Assembly (NCBI GenBank): GCA_050954865.1
Contig: JBPBQN010000093.1
Coordinates: 1 to 18,372 of the forward strand
Source: Mucilaginibacter_A sp050954865
GTDB taxonomy: Bacteria > Bacteroidota > Bacteroidia > Sphingobacteriales > Sphingobacteriaceae
Direction of reading: 5' to 3'
DNA length: 18,372 nucleotides
The translations under genes and the position numbers were made by a program. The notes under the pieces were generated by a model that was given only the letters and a program-made list of their open reading frames with translations, had not been told where the DNA came from and ran no database searches. Positions 1-7,365 of the stretch are shown in pieces. Each line of letters begins with the position of its first letter. The first letter of the stretch is position 1.

Positions 1-924
1 AATCAGCGCGGTTTAGGCTTTTCTGTTCAAACTTTTTTAATCGGGATTGGCGCTGTTGCCGGTTCGTGGCTGCCTTATATTTTTTCTGAATATATGGGAA
101 TATCTAAAATAGCAGATCAAAATCATATTCCAAACAACGTGCTTTTCTCTTTTTATACTGGAGCTGCAGTTTTGGTTGGCAGTTTGTTGTGGACGATTTT
201 TACCACGAAAGAATATCCACCGGAAGAACAACTAACTTTTCAGCCAGAAACAACACAGGAAGAATCGAAAGGATTATCAGCTATATTTAAAGATTTTTTA
301 AATATGCCTGCAACCATGCGCCAACTGGGATTGGTGCAGTTTTTTTCGTGGTTTGCCTTGTTTTCGATGTGGGTTTTTGCGGCGCCGGCCATTACGCAGC
401 ATGTATATCATGTGGCACCGAACGATACTTCTTCTGCAAAATTTGCAGATGCAGGCAACTGGGTTGGTATTTTATTTGGTACTTACAACGGCATTTCTGC
501 AATTTATGCGCTGATGCTGCCTACGCTTTCCCGGCTCACCAGTCGTAAAATTACGCATGCTTTTTCCTTGATTATAGGCGGTGCAGGCTTGTTGTCCATC
601 TTTTTTATCCAGGATCCAAAAATGCTGATCATTTCTATGATCGGTATTGGTTTGGCCTGGGGAAGTATTCTGGCAATGCCTTATGCTATTTTATCAGGCT
701 CTATCCCGGCACAAAAAATGGGTGTTTACATGGGGATTTTTAATTTTTTTATCACACTGCCACAAATTATAAATGGTTTGTTTGGCGGCTTGATTGTAAA
801 AGATCTTTTTGGCGGACACGCAATTTATGCCATTGTATTAGCTGGTTTGTTTATGTTTTGTGCAGCAATATCGGTATTGTTTATTCAGGATGAAAAAGAC
901 GTTGATTTTTCGCCGGAACTATAA
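1..924 (+). CDS. MFS sugar transporter, 3' part (N-terminus outside window)
   Basis: The frame is open from the first base (it begins N-Q-R-G-L-G-F-S) to the TAA at 922-924, so the gene is cut by the window edge. The internal ATG at 94 is not the real start. The 307 visible residues are very hydrophobic, with several membrane segments separated by short basic loops. A glycine-rich stretch (GIGLAWGSILAMPYAIL) followed by MGVYMGIFNFFITLPQI is typical of the sugar/H+ symporter branch of the MFS (SLC45/GPH-like). Relatives of this branch often sit beside Bacteroidota maltose and starch loci. The inferred role is uptake of maltose or short maltodextrins across the inner membrane, after SusCD import and periplasmic trimming. 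The substrate is inferred from the neighbours, not read from the sequence. The tail (about 14 residues) is acidic and cytoplasmic-looking. Confidence 0.85.
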   Translation, partial: NQRGLGFSVQTFLIGIGAVAGSWLPYIFSEYMGISKIADQNHIPNNVLFSFYTGAAVLVGSLLWTIFTTKEYPPEEQLTFQPETTQEESKGLSAIFKDFLNMPATMRQLGLVQFFSWFALFSMWVFAAPAITQHVYHVAPNDTSSAKFADAGNWVGILFGTYNGISAIYALMLPTLSRLTSRKITHAFSLIIGGAGLLSIFFIQDPKMLIISMIGIGLAWGSILAMPYAILSGSIPAQKMGVYMGIFNFFITLPQIINGLFGGLIVKDLFGGHAIYAIVLAGLFMFCAAISVLFIQDEKDVDFSPEL

Positions 925-1100
925 ACGGAGACAGCATTTTTTCGTTTTACAAAGCGGTAATTACCTTAAATTTTTTTGTGCAGATCATTTATTAAAATTT
1001 TCATTTTCAATTAGTTAAAATTTAAAAAGCTGATATTTTTTTTAAACATATGTTCCAACCCTAAATATTTATGCGGAGACTCCTTTTCTTTGTAGCCCAA

Positions 1101-1157
1101 TTAAAAAAGAAGCTTTTTTTCCGATGCGAATCATCAGTACAAAAGCTTCTTTTTTAA
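1101..1157. terminator. 17-bp perfect inverted repeat, probable bidirectional terminator
   Basis: The arms 1101-1117 and 1141-1157 are exact reverse complements, with core AAAAGAAGC / GCTTCTTTT. The A-tract on one side and T-tract on the other fit an intrinsic terminator working in either direction. The 23-nt loop contains a further GATG/CATC mini-stem (1123-1126 and 1132-1135). It lies 176 bp after the MFS stop, so it could end the upstream operon and insulate susC. The core shares nine bases with the dispersed motif found elsewhere in the locus. Confidence 0.6.
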
Positions 1158-1244
1158 CTAAAACCAGTTAGTAAAACCAGTTTCAAGCCGATCAATTTAT
1201 ATAAAACAGATTGTTTTTAGCGTGTCTTATCAATAATTTTTGGA

Positions 1245-1268
1245 TTGATATCAAATGAACATCAAATG
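1245..1268. promoter_or_regulatory. Small palindrome and ATCAAATG direct repeat, possible operator
   Basis: TTGATATCAA (1245-1254) is a perfect 10-bp palindrome. The octamer ATCAAATG occurs at 1250-1257 and again at 1261-1268, an offset of 11 bp, about one helical turn. This spacing suits a dimeric regulator. The sequence is AT-rich and short, so chance is a real alternative. Confidence 0.25.
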
Positions 1269-1359
1269 TTTACGTATAAATTATATAGAGTATTAATAAA
1301 ATAAATTGTGAGAACGATGATAATCAACCCAACGTGATTTGTATTTCGGAAGCGCAGCC

Positions 1360-1372
1360 ATGCTTCTTTTAT
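1360..1372 (-). repeat. Dispersed motif copy (minus orientation)
   Basis: ATGCTTCTTTTAT is an exact 13-base reverse complement of the core ATAAAAGAAGCAT. It lies 143 bp before the susC start. Confidence 0.75.
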
Positions 1373-1481
1373 TAACCCAAATTATTGCTATTACGCCCAG
1401 CTTTTTTTCCTGCAAAAATTAGTTAAAAACCAGGAATTATAAACCAATTATAAACAAAGCCGAGTGCAGGCATTTTCAGTA

Positions 1482-1493
1482 ATGCTTCTTTTA
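1482..1493 (-). repeat. Dispersed motif copy just before susC (minus orientation)
   Basis: ATGCTTCTTTTA is an exact 12-base match, ending 22 bp before the susC ATG. It is therefore probably in the 5' UTR or at the promoter. Confidence 0.75.
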
Positions 1494-1515
1494 CCGACTA
1501 AAAATTAACAATTAA

Positions 1516-4512
1516 ATGAGAAAAAATTATTTTAAAAAGTATGTTCTGCTAAGTGCATTGCTGATGCTTTCGGCCTGGGCATTTGCACAAACCGGCAGTA
1601 TTTCCGGCAAGGTAGTAGATGAGAAACAGCTATCATTGCCTGGCGCAAGTGTAACAGTTGACGGAACAACTTTAGGCGCAACCACCGATGTTGACGGTAA
1701 TTACCGGATTACTGGTGTAAAAGCTGGCTCTGTTACCATTACAGCGCAGTTTGTGGGCTACAATGCAATTAAAAAAACCGTTACCGTTGGCAGCAATGCA
1801 AACATAACTGCGAATTTTCAGATGGCTGCATCAGCACAATCTCTAAACGAAGTGGTGGTGATTGGTTACGGTACGCAAACCCGTAAAGATGTAACTGGTG
1901 CAATTTCTACGGTTACTTCTAAAGATTTTCAGCAAGGTGCCATTACTTCACCCGGAGAATTGATTCAGGGAAAAGTTTCTGGTGTTTCTGTTACTACAAA
2001 CAGCGGTTCACCAGGTGCAGGTACAACTATTCGTATCCGTCAGGGAGCTTCTTTAAATGCCAGCAATAATCCTTTAATTGTGATTGATGGTGTGCCGGTT
2101 AGTAACAATTCTATCTCTGGTGTTGCTGATCCGTTAAGTTTGATCAACCCAAATGATATTGAAACTTTTACGGTGCTAAAAGATGCTGCCTCTACCGCAA
2201 TTTACGGTTCGCGTGCTTCAAATGGCGTTATTATTATTACTACTAAAAAAGGCACATCAGGTACACCAACGGTTAATTTTTCTACCAAGTTTTCTGTTGG
2301 AACAACAGAAGGCCGGTTAAATGTTTTAGATGGCGATCAAATTCGTGCATATGTAAAAGCGTATGATACCGCTAATGGTACCAATAAATCAGCTTTGTTA
2401 GGGACTGCAAATACCGATTGGCAAAGTCAGATTTATCAGCACGCTATCACAACGGATAACAACATAAGCATTTCCGGAACAACTAAAAATATTCCTTATC
2501 GTATTTCTGTTGGCTATTTAGATCAAACCGGAATTTTAAAAACAGATCATTTGCAACGCCCAACGCTTGCTTTACGATTGAGTCCGAAACTTTTGCATGA
2601 TGATCTTAAATTAGATTTTAATGTAAACGGAAGTTATGCTAAAAGCCGGTTTGCAAATCAGGGTGCGATAGGTAATGCCGTTTCTTTTGATCCAACACAA
2701 CCTGTTAGGGTTGCCGGTTCTCCCTGGAATGGTTATTACGAATGGTACAACACGCCCGGACTTGCTTCATCAGGTTTAAACCCGAACGCGCCACGCAATC
2801 CGTTGGGTACTTTAGAAGACGATAGCAATATTGGTGATACGTACAGAAGTTTTGGCAATTTTACTGCAGATTACCGTTTCCCGTTTTTAAAGGGATTACA
2901 TGCAAACCTTAATTTAGGTTATGATGCTTCTAAAGGCGATGGTAGTGTTTTTATACCTGCAAATGCAGCACAAGCCAATACAACTTTGGGTTCAAGCTAT
3001 GAATATCATCAAAAAAACATCAATACTACAGGCGAGTTTTACTTAAATTATACCAGTGATATCAAGCCTTTAAATAGCAATATCAATGTAACTGCCGGTT
3101 ATGGTTATTACGATTTTTTAACTACTAACTTTAATTATCCGCGTTACAGTGCTGATGGAACACTAATTGCCGGAACTACACCTGTTTATGCTTTTGATAA
3201 GCCACGTTATACTTTGATCTCTTATTATAGCAGGTTGATTTATACGTTTGATTCTAAGTATATTTTTGCAGGTTCCATTCGTACAGATGGAGTTTCCAGA
3301 TTTGCGCCAAATAATCGATGGGGAGTTTTCCCATCAGCCGCTTTTACCTGGAGAATGAGTGATGAAAACTTTCTGAAAAATTCAAAAACATTGTCTGATT
3401 TAAAATTGCGTTTGAGCTATGGTGTTACTGGGCAACAGGATGTAGCTGGTTTATATGGTTACTTACCAACGTATTCAATAGGTAGTAATTCAGCACAATA
3501 TCAATTAGGTAATAACTATTATTATTTAAATACTCCAACGTATTATGATGCCAGCTTGAAATGGGAAACAACCGATGCTTTAAACGCAGGGTTTGATTTT
3601 GGATTCTTAAATCAACGGATCAGCGGTAGTGTAGATGCTTATTATAAAAATACTAAAGATTTATTATCAGCTGTTTATGTTCCGGCTGGGACTAACTTTA
3701 CTAATCAGCTAACCACTAACGTTGGTAATATGACTAATAAGGGTATTGAGTTGAATTTAAATGGAATTGCTATAAAAACAAAAGATATCAACTGGAGTCT
3801 GAATTATAATATTGCTTATAACTTAAACAAAATTACTAACCTTTCTGCTACAGCAAACGACAATTCTATAGGAACGCCAGTAGGTGGAATTTCGGGTTAT
3901 ACTGGTGGCAACATTCAAATTCAGTCTGTTGGTTATTCTGCAAACAGTTTTTACGTATATAAACAGGTATATGATGCAAACGGAAAGCCATTAGAAGGCG
4001 TATATGCAGATTTAAATCATGATGGTACGATCAACTCTGGTGATTTGTATCGTTATAAATCTCCTTTTGCTAAATACATCATGGGTTTCAGCACGAATTT
4101 TTCTTATAAAAAATGGAATGTAAGTACGGTTTTACGTGCCAACATAGGAAACTACGTATATAACAATGTTGCAGCAAACTTAGATAAACAAAGTAACGTA
4201 ATTGGTGGTTCGGGAATTATAAACAATGCTACGACTGGTATTTTTGCATCTGGTTTTCAAACAGCGCAGTACTACTCTGATTACTATATACAAAACGCTT
4301 CTTTTTTAAGAATGGATAATGCCGGCCTTGGTTATACGTTTGGTAAAATATTTCATAACAGTGGTTTAAATCTTCGCTTAAATGCCAATGTGCAAAACGT
4401 GTTTGTTATTACTAAATACACTGGTTTAGATCCGGAAGTTTATGGTGGTATTGATAATAACTTTTATCAACGTCCAAGAACTTATACTTTGGGTTTAAAC
4501 CTGGGCTTTTAA
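1516..4512 (+). CDS. susC: SusC/RagA-family TonB-dependent outer-membrane transporter
   Basis: This is the energy-coupled outer-membrane channel that moves glycans bound by SusD into the periplasm. The 998 residues are a normal SusC length. The order seen is: Sec signal peptide (1-24, ending AFA-Q); carboxypeptidase D regulatory-like beta-sandwich (about 27-105, with GSISGKVVDEK and GATTDVDGNYRI); TonB box (EVVVIGYGTQ, about 112-121); plug domain (about 122-245, with the typical GVSVTTNSGSPGAG, VIDGVPV and IYGSRASNGVIIITTKKG); then the beta-barrel up to the terminal aromatic residue in LGLNLGF. There is no STN domain before the CPD-like domain, so direct ECF sigma/anti-sigma signalling through this receptor is unlikely. 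The ATG at 1516 gives the signal peptide directly. susD follows after 25 bp. Starch or maltodextrin as substrate is inferred from the GH13 and GH31 neighbours. Confidence 0.96.
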   Translation: MRKNYFKKYVLLSALLMLSAWAFAQTGSISGKVVDEKQLSLPGASVTVDGTTLGATTDVDGNYRITGVKAGSVTITAQFVGYNAIKKTVTVGSNANITANFQMAASAQSLNEVVVIGYGTQTRKDVTGAISTVTSKDFQQGAITSPGELIQGKVSGVSVTTNSGSPGAGTTIRIRQGASLNASNNPLIVIDGVPVSNNSISGVADPLSLINPNDIETFTVLKDAASTAIYGSRASNGVIIITTKKGTSGTPTVNFSTKFSVGTTEGRLNVLDGDQIRAYVKAYDTANGTNKSALLGTANTDWQSQIYQHAITTDNNISISGTTKNIPYRISVGYLDQTGILKTDHLQRPTLALRLSPKLLHDDLKLDFNVNGSYAKSRFANQGAIGNAVSFDPTQPVRVAGSPWNGYYEWYNTPGLASSGLNPNAPRNPLGTLEDDSNIGDTYRSFGNFTADYRFPFLKGLHANLNLGYDASKGDGSVFIPANAAQANTTLGSSYEYHQKNINTTGEFYLNYTSDIKPLNSNINVTAGYGYYDFLTTNFNYPRYSADGTLIAGTTPVYAFDKPRYTLISYYSRLIYTFDSKYIFAGSIRTDGVSRFAPNNRWGVFPSAAFTWRMSDENFLKNSKTLSDLKLRLSYGVTGQQDVAGLYGYLPTYSIGSNSAQYQLGNNYYYLNTPTYYDASLKWETTDALNAGFDFGFLNQRISGSVDAYYKNTKDLLSAVYVPAGTNFTNQLTTNVGNMTNKGIELNLNGIAIKTKDINWSLNYNIAYNLNKITNLSATANDNSIGTPVGGISGYTGGNIQIQSVGYSANSFYVYKQVYDANGKPLEGVYADLNHDGTINSGDLYRYKSPFAKYIMGFSTNFSYKKWNVSTVLRANIGNYVYNNVAANLDKQSNVIGGSGIINNATTGIFASGFQTAQYYSDYYIQNASFLRMDNAGLGYTFGKIFHNSGLNLRLNANVQNVFVITKYTGLDPEVYGGIDNNFYQRPRTYTLGLNLGF

Positions 4513-4537
4513 TTAAAAAATATTAATTCATCAAGAA

Positions 4538-6133
4538 ATGAAAAAAAATATATTCAGATTCATGAGCATAGCAGTTATAGCAGCTGTTAGCTTGGTATCC
4601 TGCCAAAAAGATTTAAACCGGTTGCCTACAAATGCTACCACTGCAGATCAGGCTTACAGCACACCATTAGGGTATAAAGAATCTTTGGCAAAAGTTTATG
4701 GTGCTTACGCTTTAACCAGCAGTACCGCACCGGATGCATCAGATTTAGGTGGAATTGATGCCGGAACTTCCGATTTTATTCGCCTTTGGTGGAATACACA
4801 GGAATTAACTACTGATAATGCTATCAATGCCTGGGGCGATATAGATTTAACATCCTTTCACCACTTAAATTTTTCTTCCACCAACACACAGCTAAACGGT
4901 TTGTACAACCGTTGCATTTATCAGATCACTGTTGCCAATGCTTTTATCCGAGAATCTACTGATGATAAACTGGCCAGTCGTGGTATTACAGGTACAGATG
5001 CTACCAACGTTAAATATTACCGTGCAGAAGCCCGTTTTTTAAGAGCTTTTCAATATTGGGTTTTGATGGATACGTTTGGTAATCCGCCATTTGTTGATGA
5101 AACAACTCCCGTTGCAGATAAATCTTATTTCCCGGCACAAATCAGCAGAGCTAAATTGTTTGCTTACGTTGAATCAGAATTAAAGGCGATTGACGGTTTG
5201 TTAGTTGCACCGAAGCAAAATGAATACGGCCGCGCAGATCAGGCAGCAGAATGGGCTTTGTTAGCACGTATATATTTAAATGCTGAAGTTTATTTAGGCA
5301 GCGGAAACGGAAGATATACAGATGCGATCACTTATGCTAATAAGGTAATTAGCGCAGGTTATACTTTAGCTCCAAGCTATCCGAAGCTGTTTTTAGCAGA
5401 TAATAATCTGAATAATCCGGAAGTAATTTTATCAATCAATTATGATGGTGTAAGCACACAGAATTACGGTGGAACCACTTATCTGATTAATGCATCCTTA
5501 AATGGCTCAATGTCACCTGCTTTGTTTGGTGTACCAAATGGAGGCTGGGGCGGTAACCGCAGCACTAAAAACTTACCTCAGGTTTTTGCTGATTACAGTG
5601 GCAATACGGATAAACGTGCGATGTTCTTCAGTAATTCTAGTGCAGATGTAACCAATGAAACTGATTTCACACAAGGTTTAGCGGTAACTAAATTTAAAAA
5701 TATCACTTCTACAGGTGCTACTCCTGCTTCCTCAAATGGTGTATTCTGCTCTACAGATTTTCCATTATTTCGTTTGGCGGAAATGTATCTGATCAATGCA
5801 GAAGCAACTTTACGTGGCGGTACTGGTAATGCGTTAACACCAACACAAGATTTAAACATGCTGCGTGCACGTGCCTATGGCAATGCCAACGGTAATGTAG
5901 CCAATGTTTCTTTAACCGATGTGTTGAATGAACGGCAAAAAGAATTGTACTGGGAAGGTTTCCGCCGTACAGATTTAATCCGTTATAACTTGTTTACTTC
6001 TGGCACATATGTGTGGCCATGGAAAGGCGGAAGCAGAGATGGAACTGGCGTAAGTGCTAATTTTAACTTGTTCCCGATTCCAACCAGTGATATCACCAAC
6101 AATCCTAATTTAAAACAAAATCCGGGTTATTAA
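4538..6133 (+). CDS. susD: SusD/RagB-family surface glycan-binding lipoprotein
   Basis: SusD proteins form the lid of the SusC channel and bind the glycan at the cell surface. The 531 residues start with a lipoprotein signal peptide whose lipobox LVSC places the lipidated Cys at residue 22. Q-K-D follows, compatible with the charged surface-export signal of Bacteroidota lipoproteins. Family hallmarks are WWNTQELTTDNAINAWGD near residues 85-100, the helix RAEARFLRAFQYWVLMDTFG near 161-180, ERQKELYWEGFRRTDLIR near 465-482, and the closing NPNLKQNPGY. The N-terminal part carries the TPR-like helices. It lies 25 bp downstream of susC and is almost certainly co-transcribed with it. The binding specificity (starch) comes from context. 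Confidence 0.95.
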   Translation: MKKNIFRFMSIAVIAAVSLVSCQKDLNRLPTNATTADQAYSTPLGYKESLAKVYGAYALTSSTAPDASDLGGIDAGTSDFIRLWWNTQELTTDNAINAWGDIDLTSFHHLNFSSTNTQLNGLYNRCIYQITVANAFIRESTDDKLASRGITGTDATNVKYYRAEARFLRAFQYWVLMDTFGNPPFVDETTPVADKSYFPAQISRAKLFAYVESELKAIDGLLVAPKQNEYGRADQAAEWALLARIYLNAEVYLGSGNGRYTDAITYANKVISAGYTLAPSYPKLFLADNNLNNPEVILSINYDGVSTQNYGGTTYLINASLNGSMSPALFGVPNGGWGGNRSTKNLPQVFADYSGNTDKRAMFFSNSSADVTNETDFTQGLAVTKFKNITSTGATPASSNGVFCSTDFPLFRLAEMYLINAEATLRGGTGNALTPTQDLNMLRARAYGNANGNVANVSLTDVLNERQKELYWEGFRRTDLIRYNLFTSGTYVWPWKGGSRDGTGVSANFNLFPIPTSDITNNPNLKQNPGY

Positions 6134-6140
6134 TCATGTT

Positions 6141-6171
6141 ACAGGCAGCTTATTAACAGCAGGCTGGCTGT
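6141..6171 (+). other. Imperfect hairpin between susD and the susE-like gene
   Basis: ACAGGCAGC (6141-6149) and GCTGGCTGT (6163-6171) are reverse complements with a single central mismatch around a 13-base loop. No T-tract follows directly (TATTTAAAATATTTTTATT comes next). It could lower expression of downstream genes relative to susCD by partial termination or by stabilising the upstream mRNA. This is inference. Confidence 0.35.
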
Positions 6172-6189
6172 ATTTAAAATATTTTTATT

Positions 6190-6942
6190 ATGAAAAAATC
6201 ATTTATCTCCTTCCTGGCTATCACAAGTGCCATACTAATGCTGTTTTCAGCATGTAAAAAAGACGGAACACAAATTGTTTCAACAGTTGGCACGCCTGGT
6301 ACGCTTACTTCATCAACTGCAACACCGCCGTTATCGCTGGCTACATCAGCCAACAATGCGGTTACTTTAAGCTTTGCCGCTACGCCGGTTACCGGTTATC
6401 AGTCTGGAATGAATTATACTATCCAAATTGATAAAAAAGGAAACAACTTTGCATCCGCCCGCGAAATGGTTGCAAATGCTCCGGCTACAACCGTAACTGT
6501 TGGTGCTTTAAACACAGTTCTGCTGAATTTAGGTTTAACCACAAATGTTTCTACCCAAATTGATGTTCGGATTAAATCCTTAATTGCTGCTAATGAAACG
6601 CCGGTTTATTCTAACACCATAAACCTGACGGTTACACCTTATTCTTTAACTTCTTATGTTTATGTTCCGGGAGGATATCAGGGTTGGGATCCAACTTTGG
6701 CAACTGTACCGAGTCTTGCTTCTCCATCCAGTAACGGAATATATGATGGTACCGTTGTTGTTCCGGCCAAAACAACAGATTTCGGTTTTAAAATTACTCC
6801 AGCACAATCCTGGGCAGTTAGTTATGGGGCCGGAAGTACTGGTACGTTGAGCCTGACTGGTGGCAATTTAACTTTTCCAAGTGCAGGTACTTATAAAATC
6901 CATGTTGATTTAAATGCACTCACCTACACAATTACGCAGTAA
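6190..6942 (+). CDS. SusE-like surface starch-binding lipoprotein (short form)
   Basis: This is a 250-residue lipoprotein with signal MKKSFISF..LFSAC, Cys 22 lipidated, then K-K-D. The N-terminal half (about 35-150, from LTSSTATPPLSLATS to SNTINLTVTPY) looks like the Ig-like domain of the SusE family. The C-terminal part (about 155-250) opens with YVPGGYQGWDP (residues 158-168) and ends with GTYKIHVDLNALTYTI. This matches the repeating starch-binding module of SusE and SusF, with W166 and the Trp of QSWAVSYG as likely sugar-stacking residues. Only one such module is present, whereas Bacteroides SusE and SusF carry two and three, so this is a reduced version. It is 56 bp after susD, consistent with one operon. 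Its role is to hold starch at the surface for SusCD and the amylase. Confidence 0.85.
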   Translation: MKKSFISFLAITSAILMLFSACKKDGTQIVSTVGTPGTLTSSTATPPLSLATSANNAVTLSFAATPVTGYQSGMNYTIQIDKKGNNFASAREMVANAPATTVTVGALNTVLLNLGLTTNVSTQIDVRIKSLIAANETPVYSNTINLTVTPYSLTSYVYVPGGYQGWDPTLATVPSLASPSSNGIYDGTVVVPAKTTDFGFKITPAQSWAVSYGAGSTGTLSLTGGNLTFPSAGTYKIHVDLNALTYTITQ

Positions 6943-7012
6943 TAAAAATTGCAATTAAAATATATTCGGGGGAAGGCTTAAAGTCTGTTTAATTTTTTGT
7001 CAGCAAAATTAT

Positions 7013-7025
7013 ATGCTTCTTTTAT
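7013..7025 (-). repeat. Dispersed motif copy (minus orientation)
   Basis: ATGCTTCTTTTAT is an exact 13-base copy and the left arm of the possible alternative hairpins in this gap. Confidence 0.75.
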
Positions 7026-7093
7026 GCCTGTAAATTTTGTTTTGTGATTGATGTTTCTTGAAAAATATATACCAGATCATCAGATTTTAGGTG

Positions 7094-7106
7094 ATAAAAG
7101 AAGCAT
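7094..7106 (+). repeat. Dispersed motif copy (plus orientation)
   Basis: ATAAAAGAAGCAT is exact over 13 bases and the perfect reverse complement of 7013-7025. Confidence 0.75.
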
Positions 7107-7173
7107 CAAAAATATCATTAATTAAATTTAAACACGCTCTTAGTCTTCCTCCGATTAGTTTGATTTTATACCG

Positions 7174-7189
7174 ATAAAAGAAGCATTGC
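7174..7189 (+). repeat. Dispersed motif copy, full consensus (plus orientation)
   Basis: ATAAAAGAAGCATTGC is the longest exact form of the consensus. It lies 80 bp after the previous plus copy and is a competing partner for 7013-7025. Confidence 0.75.
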
Positions 7190-7365
7190 AAATACTTTGC
7201 TCCACACATTCTATACGTTGTAGTTGGCTTTTGATTCTGAATCTGGTTATTGCCCATCTATAAAACACAATTACAAAAAACTGTTGCCATTAAAGTAAAC
7301 CGTCAATTCTTGCAGGCAAGCAACGAGCTGTAAAAAGTGATATAAACTCCATTAAATACGATCTT

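Larger units (their letters stand above)
925..1515. promoter_or_regulatory. 591-bp leader between the MFS gene and susC
   Basis: There is no coding potential here. The region holds a long inverted repeat (1101-1157), a 13-bp-spaced direct repeat of TAAAACCAGTT (1159-1169 and 1172-1182), a small palindrome with direct repeats (1245-1268), and two minus-oriented copies of the locus-wide motif (1360-1372 and 1482-1493). The susC promoter should lie here. I see no clear match to the Bacteroidota -33 TTTG / -7 TAnnTTTG pattern. The nearest is TAATTTTTG at 1234, which has one extra base. The 5' end of the susC mRNA is therefore undetermined. Confidence 0.5.
6943..7365. promoter_or_regulatory. 423-bp gap between the sus genes and the enzyme block
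   Basis: I see no gene. Three copies of the dispersed motif lie here: one minus (7013-7025) and two plus (7094-7106 and 7174-7189). The minus copy can pair over 13 bases with either plus copy, so two mutually exclusive long-range hairpins are possible. The size of the gap, against 24-60 bp between the following genes, suggests a separate promoter or a control point for the enzymes. I could not pick out a convincing promoter. Confidence 0.5.

Noticed and set aside
94..96. ATG as start of the MFS gene
   Set aside because: The same frame is open and hydrophobic upstream to base 1, so the gene begins outside the window.
1211..1242. Promoter-like TTGTTT ... TAATTTTTG before susC
   Set aside because: The -7 element has an extra base and the -33 element is weak. 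Similar strings are frequent in this AT-rich gap, so I did not call a promoter.
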